Below, piece after piece: positions 1 through 9,026 of a stretch of DNA of 64,000 nt. Each line of letters opens with the position of its first letter. The first letter of the stretch is position 1. Origin of the DNA: Candidatus Eisenbergiella intestinipullorum. GTDB taxonomy: Bacteria; Bacillota; Clostridia; Lachnospirales; Lachnospiraceae. A program made the position numbers and the translations under genes. The stretch is taken from positions 33,157 through 97,156 of the forward strand of contig DWWH01000033.1 of NCBI GenBank assembly GCA_019119815.1, given 5' to 3'. The notes below the pieces were generated by a model, which saw only the letters and a program-made list of their open reading frames with translations, made no database searches and was not told the DNA's origin.

Positions 1-1
1 C

Positions 2-667
2 GAAGCGGAATATCAGTACATTCTTTCCTATGTGCAGGAATGCGAAAACGTCATGCAGCAGAGCGTAGGGCTGAACGATTACCAGGCCCTTTCCGCTTAT
101 ATCGACATCCCCAGCTTTGTGGGCAAATATCTGGTGGAGGAGGTCAGCAAGAACATCGACAGCTCCGCCACCAGCCAGTATTTCTTCAAAGACCGGGACG
201 GCCTTCTGTATGCCGGTCCCGTCTGGGACTATGACTGGGCCTACGGCGTGGAACGCATACAGGAGGACATCGACTACACGGACCCGGAGGGCTTCTCCGC
301 CCGGGACATTCCCGGAAGCCTGACCTGGTGGCAGCTTCTGTATTACAACAACGCCTTCTATCAGGATGTGACATCCGTCTATAAGGACATCCTCTATCCC
401 TGGCTGACCGGCCTGACGGAAAGCGGTCTTTCCGACTGGGCGGAGGAGCTGTCAGACAGCGCGGTCATGGACTACCTGCGCTGGGGGCGGACGGATGCCG
501 GAACGGGCGGGGCGGACTCTGATCCCGCCGCGGCAGGCACAGAATCAGACGCGCAGTCCCTTTCCCCGGTCAGTCAGGCGCGCCGGGCCTACCTGGATCA
601 GGTGGAGCAGGTCCGCTCCTTCCTCGCCGCCAGAAAGGAATTCCTCTATCGCGAATGGGTGGGGTAG
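2..667 (+). CDS. CotH-like protein, C-terminal part (5' end outside window)
   Basis: The frame is open from the first bases of the window, so only the last ~221 codons are seen. The segment FFKDRDGLLYAGPVWDYDW followed by a Gly-Val-Glu stretch matches the C-terminal half of CotH-type atypical kinases (spore-coat or secreted protein kinase fold). In Clostridia these are often secreted and encoded next to exopolysaccharide or acyltransferase genes, as here. A low-complexity Gly/Ala/Ser-rich linker (about residues 155-180 of the visible part) precedes the last helix. The kinase core and any signal peptide lie upstream, so activity cannot be judged. Confidence 0.72.
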   Translation, partial: EAEYQYILSYVQECENVMQQSVGLNDYQALSAYIDIPSFVGKYLVEEVSKNIDSSATSQYFFKDRDGLLYAGPVWDYDWAYGVERIQEDIDYTDPEGFSARDIPGSLTWWQLLYYNNAFYQDVTSVYKDILYPWLTGLTESGLSDWAEELSDSAVMDYLRWGRTDAGTGGADSDPAAAGTESDAQSLSPVSQARRAYLDQVEQVRSFLAARKEFLYREWVG

Positions 668-674
668 CGCGGGC

Positions 675-704
675 TTGTATCTTTTTCCCGTCCTGTAGTA
701 TAAT
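675..704 (+). promoter_or_regulatory. Sigma-A-type promoter for the MBOAT/SGNH pair
   Basis: TTGTAT at 675-680 and a perfect TATAAT at 699-704 are separated by 18 bases, starting just after the CotH-like stop. It would drive the MBOAT gene at 794 from an ~85-base leader. Confidence 0.6.
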
Positions 705-793
705 AAATGTTGCTGTTCGGATACCTCCGGACAGCGGTTGATAAACTGCGTCAATGACCGGCCGGACCGCTGCCGGGTCAGAAAGGGATCTTC

Positions 794-2284
794 ATGCTTT
801 TTAATTCGTTCGGCTACGCCGTTTTTCTCCCCATCGTCTTCCTTCTGCACTGGCTCGTTCCCCGGAAATGGCGCTGGGCGCTTCTGCTTGCTTCCAGTCT
901 GTTCTTTTACGCTTCCTGGGGCCCGGAATACATCGTTGTTCTCCTCCTTTCCATTCTGGTTTCCTACTTTGCCGCGCTGTATCTGGAGGGGGCCGGCGCA
1001 CCGGACAGAAAGGCGGGCCGGAATCCGGGCAGGAAGGCTTCCGGAGCCGTTCTCCTTCTTTCCATCCTGTTCTGTGCCGGGATGCTTTTTTTCTTTAAAT
1101 ACCTGAACTTCTTTTCTGAAAATATGACCGCTCTGCTGCGGCAGTTTTCCATTCCCATGCAGCCCTTTACCCTGCGGCTTGCCCTCCCCATCGGGATTTC
1201 CTTTTATCTGTTCCAGACGATCAGCTATCTCGTCGATGTATACAGGGGCAAGATCCCCGCAGAACGGCATCTCGGCATTTATGCGGTCTACATTTCCTTC
1301 TTTCCGAAGGTCATGCAGGGCCCCATCGAAAGGGGAGGAGCTCTTCTTCCCCAGCTGCACAGGCCGGGCCGTTTCCACTACGGTCAGGCTTCCTATGCCG
1401 TCAAGCAGATGGCCTGGGGCTTTTTCAAAAAGCTGGTGCTGGCGGACGGACTTTCCGTTTATGTCAGTCAGGTCTATGATAATCTGCCCTCCTATACCGG
1501 CTTTTCTCTCCTTCTTGCTACCTTTTTCTATGCCGTTCAGCTGTACTGTGATTTTTCCGGATATACGGACATCGCGCTGGGCTCCGCCGGACTTCTCGGC
1601 ATCCGCCTTTCGCCCAACTTCCGTTCCCCCTATTTTGCCTCCTCCATCAAGGATTTCTGGGGCAGATGGCACCTTTCGCTTTCCGGCTGGCTGCGGGACT
1701 ATATCTACATTCCCCTGGGCGGGAACCGGGTCGGAAGGATCCGCCATGCCCTCAACATCATGATCACCTTCCTGGTCAGCGGTCTCTGGCACGGGGCGAG
1801 CTGGAATTATGTGCTCTGGGGCGGCATCCACGGTGCGCTCCAGGTGATCGAAGGCTTTTTCCCCTGGAACAAAAAGAGTTCTCCCTTCCAGACCGACAGG
1901 CGGCTTCATTCGCTTCTGTGCATCGTCACCGTCCCGGCAACCTTCCTGCTGGTCTGCTTTGCCTGGATTTTCTTCCGGGCCGCTACCTTCCGGGACGCTC
2001 TTTATGTGCTGCGCAACATGTTTACGGGCATCGGCTCCCCCTACACATATTTCCATGACTGCGCGCTGCAGATGGGGCTTACCTTCCGCAACCTGGTGTT
2101 TCACTGCCTGCCCATGATCCCGCTGTTTCTGTTCGATCTCGTTTCCCTGAAGACCGACGTGATCGCCCTGATCTCCAGGCAGCGTTTCTTCATCCGCTGG
2201 CCGGTCTATATCCTGCTGCTCTTAGTCATCCTGCTTTTTTCCGAGAAAGGAGTGACCACAGAATTCATTTATATGCAATTCTGA
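794..2284 (+). CDS. MBOAT family membrane O-acyltransferase (AlgI/DltB-like)
   Basis: A 496-residue multi-pass membrane protein. From residue ~1 it has the sequence style of AlgI-type acyltransferases (LFNSFGYAVFLPIVF, then a WRWALLLASSLFFY helix). The core motifs are FPKVMQGPIERG, an FSGYTDIALG region, DFWGRWHLSLSGWLRDYIYIPLGG, and LVSGLWHGASWNYVLWGG with the conserved catalytic histidine. Such enzymes move an acyl (often acetyl) group across the membrane onto an exported polymer. ATG at 794 has AAGGG seven bases upstream. The SGNH-type gene follows after 3 bases, the usual MBOAT plus periplasmic-partner arrangement. The polymer acylated is not evident. Confidence 0.9.
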   Translation: MLFNSFGYAVFLPIVFLLHWLVPRKWRWALLLASSLFFYASWGPEYIVVLLLSILVSYFAALYLEGAGAPDRKAGRNPGRKASGAVLLLSILFCAGMLFFFKYLNFFSENMTALLRQFSIPMQPFTLRLALPIGISFYLFQTISYLVDVYRGKIPAERHLGIYAVYISFFPKVMQGPIERGGALLPQLHRPGRFHYGQASYAVKQMAWGFFKKLVLADGLSVYVSQVYDNLPSYTGFSLLLATFFYAVQLYCDFSGYTDIALGSAGLLGIRLSPNFRSPYFASSIKDFWGRWHLSLSGWLRDYIYIPLGGNRVGRIRHALNIMITFLVSGLWHGASWNYVLWGGIHGALQVIEGFFPWNKKSSPFQTDRRLHSLLCIVTVPATFLLVCFAWIFFRAATFRDALYVLRNMFTGIGSPYTYFHDCALQMGLTFRNLVFHCLPMIPLFLFDLVSLKTDVIALISRQRFFIRWPVYILLLLVILLFSEKGVTTEFIYMQF

Positions 2285-2293
2285 GAGATGCCC

Positions 2294-3478
2294 ATGAAAA
2301 AATTTATTGTCAAATGTGTTCTCGCCGTCTGCATCACCCTCTGCTGTCTGTTTTATCTGGACATGATGTATGAACAGAAGGTCAGCACCGGCATGTCGGA
2401 GATCAACGCCTTTCATTTCATACCGGAAAACATTCAGATCGCCAACGTGGGGAGCTCCCACGGCCAGTGCGCCTTCAACTGGGACACGCTCGCGCAGGAG
2501 CGGGGCTATGAAACCTTTAACTTCGCCCTCACCAGCCAGTCCTTCCTGTACGATTACTCTCTGATCAACATGCATAAGGACGATTTTTCGCCGGGCAGCA
2601 TCCTGTTCATTCCCGTCTCCTACTTCTCCTTCAATGAGGAGGCCACCAGCCCGGAGGATCAGGAGGCCATCAGCGTCCGCTATTACCGCATTCTGTCCCC
2701 TCAGTACAATCCGGACTACAGCCTGTACAAGGATCTGGTCACCGTCCGCTTCCCCATCCTTTCCGCCGGAGACGAGATCTTCGAGCTGTTCAAACCGCCC
2801 ATCATCTTCCCGTCTCTGTCCGAAAACAAGAAAAATGTCGTATATGCGGCGGAAGCACAGGCCGGCGAAAGCACGGCGTCAGATGCCGAAAGCATGACGG
2901 ATGACGGCCGGACCGCGGCAGACGCCGAAAGCACGACGGACGACGGCCAGACCGCGGCAGACGCCGAAAGCACGACGGATGACGGCCGGACCGCGGCAGA
3001 CGCCGAAAGCGCAGCAGACACCGGAAACACGGCGGATGCGGCTCAGGAGGGCACGCCGGAGGAAATCTACGGCGCCGAAACCGTTCAGGAATTTCAGGAG
3101 AAAGGGCTGGCAAGATACCGGAGACATTTTGAGAACAGAGAAGAATATTTTGAAGCGGACAAACGGCAGAAGCTGGTCGATCTGATCACCCTGTGCAAGG
3201 AAAACGACATCGTTCCGGTCCTGATCACAACGCCCTTTACGATCTACTATAATCAGTATGTATCGGCAGATTTTCTGTATGATTTCTACACGGTCATCAA
3301 CGACATCGCTCTGGAATACGGGGTCAGCTACTATGACTACTCCCATGATGAACGGTTCCAGACGAATCTGAAATATTTCGGAGACGCAGATCATCTGAAC
3401 GAGGAAGGCGCAGTCTATTTTACCGGCCTTCTGACGGAAGAAGTGGCCGAGCTTTCCGCCTACCTGGAAACGCACTGA
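2294..3478 (+). CDS. SGNH/AlgX-like extracytoplasmic partner of MBOAT
   Basis: Membrane-anchored protein of ~394 residues: one N-terminal hydrophobic segment (residues ~3-24), then an extracytoplasmic domain. GSSHGQCAFNW near residue 55 resembles the GxSH block of AlgX/AlgJ-type acyltransferases, and DADHLNEEGAVYF near the C terminus is the Asp-x-x-His block of SGNH hydrolases. An acidic 13-residue repeat (AESTTDDGxTAAD) is inserted in the middle. GAGAG six bases before ATG 2294 favours that start over ATG 2288, two codons upstream. It probably completes acyl transfer started by the neighbouring MBOAT protein. A strong terminator follows. Confidence 0.7.
   Translation: MKKFIVKCVLAVCITLCCLFYLDMMYEQKVSTGMSEINAFHFIPENIQIANVGSSHGQCAFNWDTLAQERGYETFNFALTSQSFLYDYSLINMHKDDFSPGSILFIPVSYFSFNEEATSPEDQEAISVRYYRILSPQYNPDYSLYKDLVTVRFPILSAGDEIFELFKPPIIFPSLSENKKNVVYAAEAQAGESTASDAESMTDDGRTAADAESTTDDGQTAADAESTTDDGRTAADAESAADTGNTADAAQEGTPEEIYGAETVQEFQEKGLARYRRHFENREEYFEADKRQKLVDLITLCKENDIVPVLITTPFTIYYNQYVSADFLYDFYTVINDIALEYGVSYYDYSHDERFQTNLKYFGDADHLNEEGAVYFTGLLTEEVAELSAYLETH
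2885..3018 (+). repeat. 39-bp in-frame tandem repeat (about 3.4 copies)
   Basis: Units start at 2885, 2924 and 2963, with a partial fourth from 3002. Each encodes AES(M/T)TDDG(R/Q)TAAD, a 13-residue acidic linker. The copies differ by only a few bases, which suggests recent expansion by slippage. Confidence 0.9.
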
Positions 3479-3542
3479 GAAAAAGACGCTCCCGCCATCC
3501 ACGCCGGATGCGGGCGCCATCGGAAAAATGCTTCCGGCCGCC

Positions 3543-3589
3543 AAAGACGCCGCTCTGCGGGGAGATTCCCGCCAGGCGGCGTCTTTTTA
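3543..3589 (+). terminator. Rho-independent terminator
   Basis: AAAGACGCCGC (3543-3553) pairs perfectly with GCGGCGTCTTT (3576-3586) and runs into a T tract. It closes the CotH/MBOAT/SGNH group. The A-run on the other side could also help terminate the converging GH3 gene. Confidence 0.9.
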
Positions 3590-3682
3590 CAAATCCTGAT
3601 CGGGAGAGGCCAAAGAGGAACGCATTTCGTCCTGCCTTTCCCTGCTGCCTCTTTCCGGGGCGGCTGTTCTCCGGAAGCTGTT

Positions 3683-5830
3683 CTATTCCAGCGTCAGCTC
3701 TATCTTCACCGGACGCATTCCCGTAAGAGCTGCGCTCCTGTCATCCGGCTGGCTGGTTCCCACATACAGGCTGAAGCGCTTTCCGTCCACATATCTTCTT
3801 CCCTCCTCATCCACGATGGTAAGGGCGGATGCCGGAACGGTCAGGCTCACTTCTCTGGTCTCTCCCGCCTTCAGGCTCACTCTGGCAAAAGCGCAGAGGG
3901 AAGGATGCAGAGGAGCAAAAGCGGAATCCTCCGCATGAATGTATGCCTGCAGCACCTCGTCCGTATCGTATTCCCCGGCATTTTCCAGGACTGCCTTTAC
4001 CGCAATATCCCTGTCCGCCTCCGCTCTGCCGGAGACAGACGCATCCGCGAGGGAGGCGCTTTTTACCGCCACGCGGCCGTAGGTCAGGCCGTAGCCGAAG
4101 GGATAAAGGGGAGCTTTTTCCAGATAGCGGTAGGTCCTTCCCTTCATGGAGTAGTCTTCAAAGGCCGGGAAGCCGTCCAGGTCACGGTAGAAGGTCACCG
4201 GAAGCTTTCCGGAAGGGGAACAGGTGCCGAACAGGATGTCCGCAGCAGCCTTTCCTCCTCTCGCTCCGGGATACCACACCTGCAGGATGGCATTCACATG
4301 CTCATCGGCAAAGCTCAGATCCACCGCGCTTCCCGCAAGAACGCACAGGACCACGGGCCTGCCGCAGCCCGCCACCGCTTCCAGAAGCTCTCTCTGGGAT
4401 TCGGGAAGCTGCAGATCCACCTTATCGCCGGAAGCATAATTGTTCCCGGTATCTCCTTCCTCTCCCTCCAAAGTCTCGTCCAGTCCCAGACAGAGCACCA
4501 CCACATCGCTGTGCTCCGCCACTGTAAGCGCTTCCGAAATGCGGTCCTGCCGCCAGGCAAGTCCCTCCACCCGGTCTTTATACAGGTGACAGCCCTCGGA
4601 GTAAAGGACGCGCACCTCTTCGCCCGCCGCATCCTGGATTCCCTCCAGCATGGTGATATAGCGGGAAGAAGTTCCGTGATAATTTCCCACCAGAGCTCTC
4701 CTGCTGTCCGCGTTCGGCCCGATCACGCCGATGGTCTTCAGCCTGTCCTTCTTCAGGGGCAGGGTACCGTCGTTTTTCAAAAGCACCATGCCCTCTCTTG
4801 CGATCTTCTGTGCCAGCTCCAGATGTTCCCTGCATTCCACCACTTCATAAGGGATGTCGTCATATTCGTTCCGGTCAAAGCATCCGAGCAGATAACGGGT
4901 GGTAAACAGCCGCTCTGCAGCCTGTGTAATCTCCTCTTCCGTCACCAGCCCTTGAGCATGGGCCTTGAGAAGATGCAGATAGGTAACGCCGCAGTTCACG
5001 TCACAGCCCGCCTTCAGCGCCATCGCTGCGGATTCCTCCGGCGTTTTCGTCACGCAGTGATGCTCATGAAAGTCCTTGATGGCCCAGCAGTCCGATACAA
5101 AATGGCCCCGGAATCCCCATTCTCCTCTTAAGATCTCCCGGATCAGCGTGTTGCTTCCGCAGCAGGGCTCCCCGTTGGTGCGGTTATAGGCTCCCATGAC
5201 AGCCTCTACGTTTCCTTCCTTCACGCACGCTTCAAAGGCGGGAAGATACGTTTCATACATATCCTTCTTCCCCGCGACGGCGTTGAATTCATGGCGCACT
5301 CCCTCCGGCCCGGAGTGCACGGCGAAATGCTTGGCGCAGGCGGCGGTCTTCAGATATTCCTTTTTTTCGCCCTCTGTCTCCTCCGTTCCCTGCAGGCCTT
5401 CCACGTAGGCCACGCCCAGGCGTGAGGTCAGATACGGGTCTTCTCCGTAGGTCTCATGTCCTCTTCCCCATCTGGGATCTCTGAAAATGTTCACGTTGGG
5501 AGACCAGAAGGTCAGCCCCTTGTAGATGTCTCTGTCATTGTGCTTTGCATACTCATTGTACTTGGCGCGTCCCTCGGTGGCTACCGCATCCCCGATGGTG
5601 CGAAGCAGCTTTTCGTCAAAGGCCGCAGCCATTCCGATGGCCTGCGGGAAGCTGGTTGCCACTCCCGCTCTCGCCACTCCGTGCAGCGCCTCGTTCCACC
5701 AGTTATAGGCTGGGATCCCCAGCCTGGGGATCGCCGGAGAGTCATAGCGAAGCTGAGAAGCCTTCTCTTCCAGCGACATCTGAGCTACCAGTTTCTTTGC
5801 GGCCTCCTCGGCCCTCTTTCTGTCCTTCAT
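3683..5830 (-). CDS. Glycoside hydrolase family 3 (beta-xylosidase/beta-glucosidase type)
   Basis: A 715-residue cytoplasmic-looking GH3 enzyme without signal peptide. Residues ~18-330 form the (beta/alpha)8 domain with YNWWNEALHGVARAG near 42, KHFAVHSGPEGVRH at 167-180 and the nucleophile block FVSDCWAI with Asp247. The middle alpha/beta sandwich has IGVIGPNADSRRALVGNYHGT, and the C terminus is a fibronectin-III-like domain. The KHFAVHSGPE/RHEFNA signature is typical of the xylosidase-like branch, but substrate cannot be fixed from sequence. The start at 5830 has GGAGG upstream; an in-frame ATG 28 codons earlier would add an Arg/Lys-rich stretch unlike the family and lacks a good ribosome site. 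Confidence 0.93.
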   Translation of the reverse strand: MKDRKRAEEAAKKLVAQMSLEEKASQLRYDSPAIPRLGIPAYNWWNEALHGVARAGVATSFPQAIGMAAAFDEKLLRTIGDAVATEGRAKYNEYAKHNDRDIYKGLTFWSPNVNIFRDPRWGRGHETYGEDPYLTSRLGVAYVEGLQGTEETEGEKKEYLKTAACAKHFAVHSGPEGVRHEFNAVAGKKDMYETYLPAFEACVKEGNVEAVMGAYNRTNGEPCCGSNTLIREILRGEWGFRGHFVSDCWAIKDFHEHHCVTKTPEESAAMALKAGCDVNCGVTYLHLLKAHAQGLVTEEEITQAAERLFTTRYLLGCFDRNEYDDIPYEVVECREHLELAQKIAREGMVLLKNDGTLPLKKDRLKTIGVIGPNADSRRALVGNYHGTSSRYITMLEGIQDAAGEEVRVLYSEGCHLYKDRVEGLAWRQDRISEALTVAEHSDVVVLCLGLDETLEGEEGDTGNNYASGDKVDLQLPESQRELLEAVAGCGRPVVLCVLAGSAVDLSFADEHVNAILQVWYPGARGGKAAADILFGTCSPSGKLPVTFYRDLDGFPAFEDYSMKGRTYRYLEKAPLYPFGYGLTYGRVAVKSASLADASVSGRAEADRDIAVKAVLENAGEYDTDEVLQAYIHAEDSAFAPLHPSLCAFARVSLKAGETREVSLTVPASALTIVDEEGRRYVDGKRFSLYVGTSQPDDRSAALTGMRPVKIELTLE

Positions 5831-5985
5831 TTTTCTGATCCTTCCTCCATCCTTTCGGCGCTTCCGCCCATGCAGACGCCCTGTGCGGCACTTCCTCTGC
5901 GTACGGTGCGCCAACCGTTCTTTTTTGTCTTTTCAGTATACCTCCTTCTCCGTCCGGCCGCTTCCGAAATATGGCTTTCCGATGA

Positions 5986-6609
5986 TCAAATCCTGCGGTT
6001 TTTTCCCCGGCAGCTTCTCCACAGCCGCATCAGCGCCACTGCCAGCGCTGTGGCTGCCCCGATCTTGATCAGGGCGGAATAGGCATCCGTATATTCCAGG
6101 ATGATCTCCCAGGATCCTCCTGCCGCCGTTCCCAGAAGGACCAGCGCGGCATCCCAGATCAGACTGCCGGACAGCGTATAGATCGTGAAGCGGGCAGGCC
6201 TCATACCGGCCATTCCGGCGGGTATGGAAATCAGACTTCGCAGAATGGGCACACACCTGCCGAAAAAGACCGCCTTCTCTCCTTTTCGCTGAAACCACGC
6301 CATCGTGTCCGTTATCTCCTTTTCCTGAAACCCCAGCTTCTTTGCCGGCCTTCCGGAAAAAAGCCCGCGAAGCCGTTCCGGGCTCATCAGACGTCCCATT
6401 CCGTAGAACAGCCATGCTCCCGCCAGAGAGGCCAGCGTGGAAGACAGGATCACGCCGGTCACAGTGAGATCCGTACAGGTAGTCAGAAACCCGCCGAAGG
6501 TGAGGATCACCTCCGACGGGATCGGCGGGAAAACGGTCTCCAGAAGGATCAGCATGCCAATCCCCGGATACCCAAACTGATTCATGATCTGCTGCACCAT
6601 TTCCTGCAT
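5986..6609 (-). CDS. DedA family (VTT domain) membrane protein
   Basis: 207 residues with several hydrophobic segments. The N-terminal block GYPGIGMLILLETVFPPIPSE followed by ILTFGGFL is diagnostic of DedA proteins (FPPIPSE reentrant loop), and FFGRCVPILRSLISIPAGMAGM is the second conserved block. The family is linked to lipid carrier (undecaprenyl phosphate or phospholipid) translocation and membrane homeostasis. It lies 76 bases downstream of the VOC gene on the same strand and may share its transcript. Confidence 0.93.
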   Translation of the reverse strand: MQEMVQQIMNQFGYPGIGMLILLETVFPPIPSEVILTFGGFLTTCTDLTVTGVILSSTLASLAGAWLFYGMGRLMSPERLRGLFSGRPAKKLGFQEKEITDTMAWFQRKGEKAVFFGRCVPILRSLISIPAGMAGMRPARFTIYTLSGSLIWDAALVLLGTAAGGSWEIILEYTDAYSALIKIGAATALAVALMRLWRSCRGKNRRI

Positions 6610-6685
6610 GGACCGGACCCGTTTCCTTCCTGCTCTTTTCTGATTTCAGTCTATGCAGCCTGCAGGCCGTCCCATGCAGGATACC

Positions 6686-7177
6686 TCAGTCCTCCTTCCG
6701 TCCGTTCTCCAGAAGCTCGATGGCCACCTTCAGATCCTTTTCGGCGGACAGATAGGCATATCTCCCGCTCCCGTCCGCGTACTCGCCCTTCTGTTCCAGC
6801 GTCATGCCGAAATCCCTGCAGTTTTCAATGGCCTGCTCCATGCGCATGCCGCCCACATTGAAAGCGAGATGATGGATCCCCTCTCCGTGCGTATCCAGGA
6901 ATTCCCTCCAGGTGGACGGCGCCTCATTGGGCTGAATCAGCTCGATCTGAAAGCCCGGGAAATTGAAAAAAGAAAGAAGGCTCTTCGCCTCCGGCGCATC
7001 CTCCCCTTTGTACTGAGTATGGGTGACGGCATATTCCCCGGAATCTCCCACGGGCGGCTCCTCCACGCCGAGAAACTGCGCCCACTTCCGTTTGGTTTCA
7101 TAAATGTCCTTCACCACAAAGCCGATCTGAACGACCGTGCTGCTCCCTGCGATACCGTTTTCTCCTTCTCTGCTCAT
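6686..7177 (-). CDS. VOC family (glyoxalase/bleomycin-resistance fold) protein
   Basis: 163 residues. VVQIGFVVKDIYETKRKWAQFLG opens the first beta-alpha-beta-beta-beta unit, and GEGIHHLAFNVGGMRMEQAIE the second, with a conserved His that usually binds metal. The pattern resembles the methylmalonyl-CoA epimerase/lactoylglutathione lyase branch, but no substrate can be assigned. The start codon overlaps the end of the upstream kinase-like gene by 4 bases (ATGA), so the two are translationally coupled. Confidence 0.85.
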   Translation of the reverse strand: MSREGENGIAGSSTVVQIGFVVKDIYETKRKWAQFLGVEEPPVGDSGEYAVTHTQYKGEDAPEAKSLLSFFNFPGFQIELIQPNEAPSTWREFLDTHGEGIHHLAFNVGGMRMEQAIENCRDFGMTLEQKGEYADGSGRYAYLSAEKDLKVAIELLENGRKED

Positions 7178-7815
7178 GCTTCCTCCTCCGGCTTTCCCGC
7201 CGCTTCCTCATTTTCTTCCAGATACCCCTTCAGCTTCAGATAAGCGATGATCAGCTCCACCGCCCCGTCCACGCCTGTCTGAGAGGTATTGATCATCAGG
7301 GCCTTGTTCCGTTTGTCGCCCCATTCCTCGTCCGTATAATACTGATAATAATTTCGGCGGATCTTCTCCGTCTTCCGGATCAGCTTCGCCGCCTTCTGTC
7401 TGTCCCCCAGATGGTACATCCGCTTGATCCTGCGGATCTTGTCCTCCATATTCGCATAAATGAACACATTTACCACATCATCCTGATAGGCCAGGATCAC
7501 ATCCGCGCAGCGTCCCACCACCACGCAGGACTCCTCCCTGGACTTGTGAAGGATAAAATCCGCCTGCATGTCAAACAGCTTTTCATTCAGATTCTCCGAC
7601 TCGAAATCATAGGGAATGAGCGTTTCCCTGAAGGGCGAGGACTTCACCTCGTCCCGGTTCATCAGCTCCTCCACGCTGATCCCGCTCTTTCTGGAGATCT
7701 CATTCAGTATGATCCTGTCCAGGAAGGTGAATCCCAGACGCTCCGCCAGCTTCTCTCCCACCTCATGTCCGCCGCTTCCATACTCTCTTCCGATCGTGAT
7801 CGTTACTTTCTTCAT
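7174..7815 (-). CDS. Cytidylate kinase-like family protein
   Basis: 213 residues. ITIGREYGSGGHEVGEKLAERLGF near the N terminus is the glycine-rich P-loop variant of the cytidylate-kinase-like family, followed by DRIILNEISRKSGI and the VVVGRCADVIL block. It differs from housekeeping Cmk in length and motif detail, and its substrate is undetermined. It is the first gene of a minus-strand unit with the VOC and DedA genes. The ribosome site is AGGAGG just before the ATG. Confidence 0.88.
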   Translation of the reverse strand: MKKVTITIGREYGSGGHEVGEKLAERLGFTFLDRIILNEISRKSGISVEELMNRDEVKSSPFRETLIPYDFESENLNEKLFDMQADFILHKSREESCVVVGRCADVILAYQDDVVNVFIYANMEDKIRRIKRMYHLGDRQKAAKLIRKTEKIRRNYYQYYTDEEWGDKRNKALMINTSQTGVDGAVELIIAYLKLKGYLEENEEAAGKPEEEA

Positions 7816-7898
7816 ACCCTCCTCCTGTCTGCCGCCGTCCGGCGGCCGTCCTATCCTGCTTTCTTTTGTCCCATACTCCCTGCCGTCCTTCTGCTTCT

Positions 7899-7927
7899 AT
7901 TGTACCATGGATGACACGCTGCTCCAA
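7899..7927 (-). promoter_or_regulatory. Sigma-A-type promoter for the cytidylate-kinase-like operon
   Basis: On the minus strand TTGGAG (7927-7922) and TACAAT (7904-7899) are spaced by 17 bases, ~84 bases before the start at 7815. Confidence 0.5.
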
Positions 7928-7961
7928 GCGGGAAGTTTTCTGTCAAAGAACACATTTTTTG

Positions 7962-7970
7962 TGGTATACT
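7962..7970 (+). promoter_or_regulatory. Extended -10 promoter for the propeller-like gene
   Basis: TGG followed by TATACT is an extended -10 element, ~60 bases before the start at 8031. The upstream TGTCAA at 7941 is a poor -35, consistent with reliance on the TGn extension. Confidence 0.5.
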
Positions 7971-8030
7971 TGGGGCAACGGGCGCTGCCGCTGCAAAAGG
8001 GGTGTCCGCGGAAAGGGGCTTTTATCGATC

Positions 8031-9026
8031 ATGAAGAAAAAAATATTATCCTTCCTCCTCCCGCTTCTCTTCCTTCTGCTTCTCTCCACAGCCGGGATCT
8101 TTCTGTTTCTTTTCAGAGATCCCCCTTTCCTGCGTGCCTCCGGGCCTGTTCCCGTCTCCGCTGCCCGTCCCGCAGAAGCCGTCAATCCCTATGCTTCTCT
8201 CAGCGTCCCCTCCTGCATCACGCGGATCGGAACGGATTATTTCATCGTGGATACCTATCACGATCAGATCCTCTTCAGCGACAGCCTGAGCCGTCCGCTG
8301 AACGAATGGCAGGTGGCGACGGATCAGATCACGCGCGGGCATACCATTGCCGGAGACGGAACGGTATATCTGGCTGACGATACGGAAAACGACCGGATCC
8401 TGATCCTGGAAAAGAAGGACGGCTCCTTCCTTCTTACGCAGGAGTTTACCGGCATCGGGACCCGCCCCCACTATGTGGTCTATGATGAGAGGACCAAGCG
8501 CTTCTATGCCTACAGCTCCATGACCGGGGAGCTGTATGTGTTCCGCAGGCAGCGCAATTCCTCCCGGGTGGTTCTGGAGGACGTCCGCAGCATCGAAAAG
8601 CTGAACGGCGTCTATGTGCGCTCCTTCACCATCATGGGCGATGAGATCTGTTTCGTCTCCGGCAATTCCAGCATCATCCGGGCAAGGCTGAAGGATCTTT
8701 CCATCCTGGAGGAATACCCTGTCACCCCCGAGATCGCGGGAATGGTCCAGCTGGAAAAGATCCAGGACTACTACTACATCACGGTTTCCACCGACGCTGC
8801 GGGCAGTCAGGATTATGCCACCATTCTGCGCACAAAGGACCTGCATTCTCTTGCCGCCGGAGAATATGAAGATATTTATTCCTGTTTTGTGGGCGGCGGA
8901 ACGCCCTATTATATGGGAAATTTTGACGGACACTATTACCTGACGGAGCACCGGATCCCCGGCTGCTCCATCTGGCAGTTCGATGTGATCGAAAACGAGA
9001 TCAGGAATGTGACTCTGCTGTATTGA
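8031..9026 (+). CDS. Secreted/membrane-anchored protein with beta-propeller-like repeats, function unknown
   Basis: 331 residues from ATG 8031. It begins with KKK and a long hydrophobic stretch (~residues 5-28), a signal anchor or uncleaved signal peptide. The rest has short beta-rich blocks such as TRIGTDYFIVDTYHDQILF and HTIAGDGTVYLADDTENDRI, which look like NHL/SMP-30-type propeller blades; no catalytic motif was recognised. In-frame codons further upstream lack a ribosome site and would hide the signal segment. The 3' end overlaps the converging EamA gene by 26 bases. Confidence 0.8.
   Translation: MKKKILSFLLPLLFLLLLSTAGIFLFLFRDPPFLRASGPVPVSAARPAEAVNPYASLSVPSCITRIGTDYFIVDTYHDQILFSDSLSRPLNEWQVATDQITRGHTIAGDGTVYLADDTENDRILILEKKDGSFLLTQEFTGIGTRPHYVVYDERTKRFYAYSSMTGELYVFRRQRNSSRVVLEDVRSIEKLNGVYVRSFTIMGDEICFVSGNSSIIRARLKDLSILEEYPVTPEIAGMVQLEKIQDYYYITVSTDAAGSQDYATILRTKDLHSLAAGEYEDIYSCFVGGGTPYYMGNFDGHYYLTEHRIPGCSIWQFDVIENEIRNVTLLY

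Noticed and set aside
545..2104. 519-codon ORF on the minus strand
   Set aside because: It lies opposite the MBOAT gene, has no recognisable domain, and its composition (Gly/Lys/Asp/Gln-rich) is that of an antisense frame of a GC-rich membrane protein gene.
2885..3018. Tandem repeats as a CRISPR array
   Set aside because: Units are contiguous, in frame and without spacers; they encode a linker.
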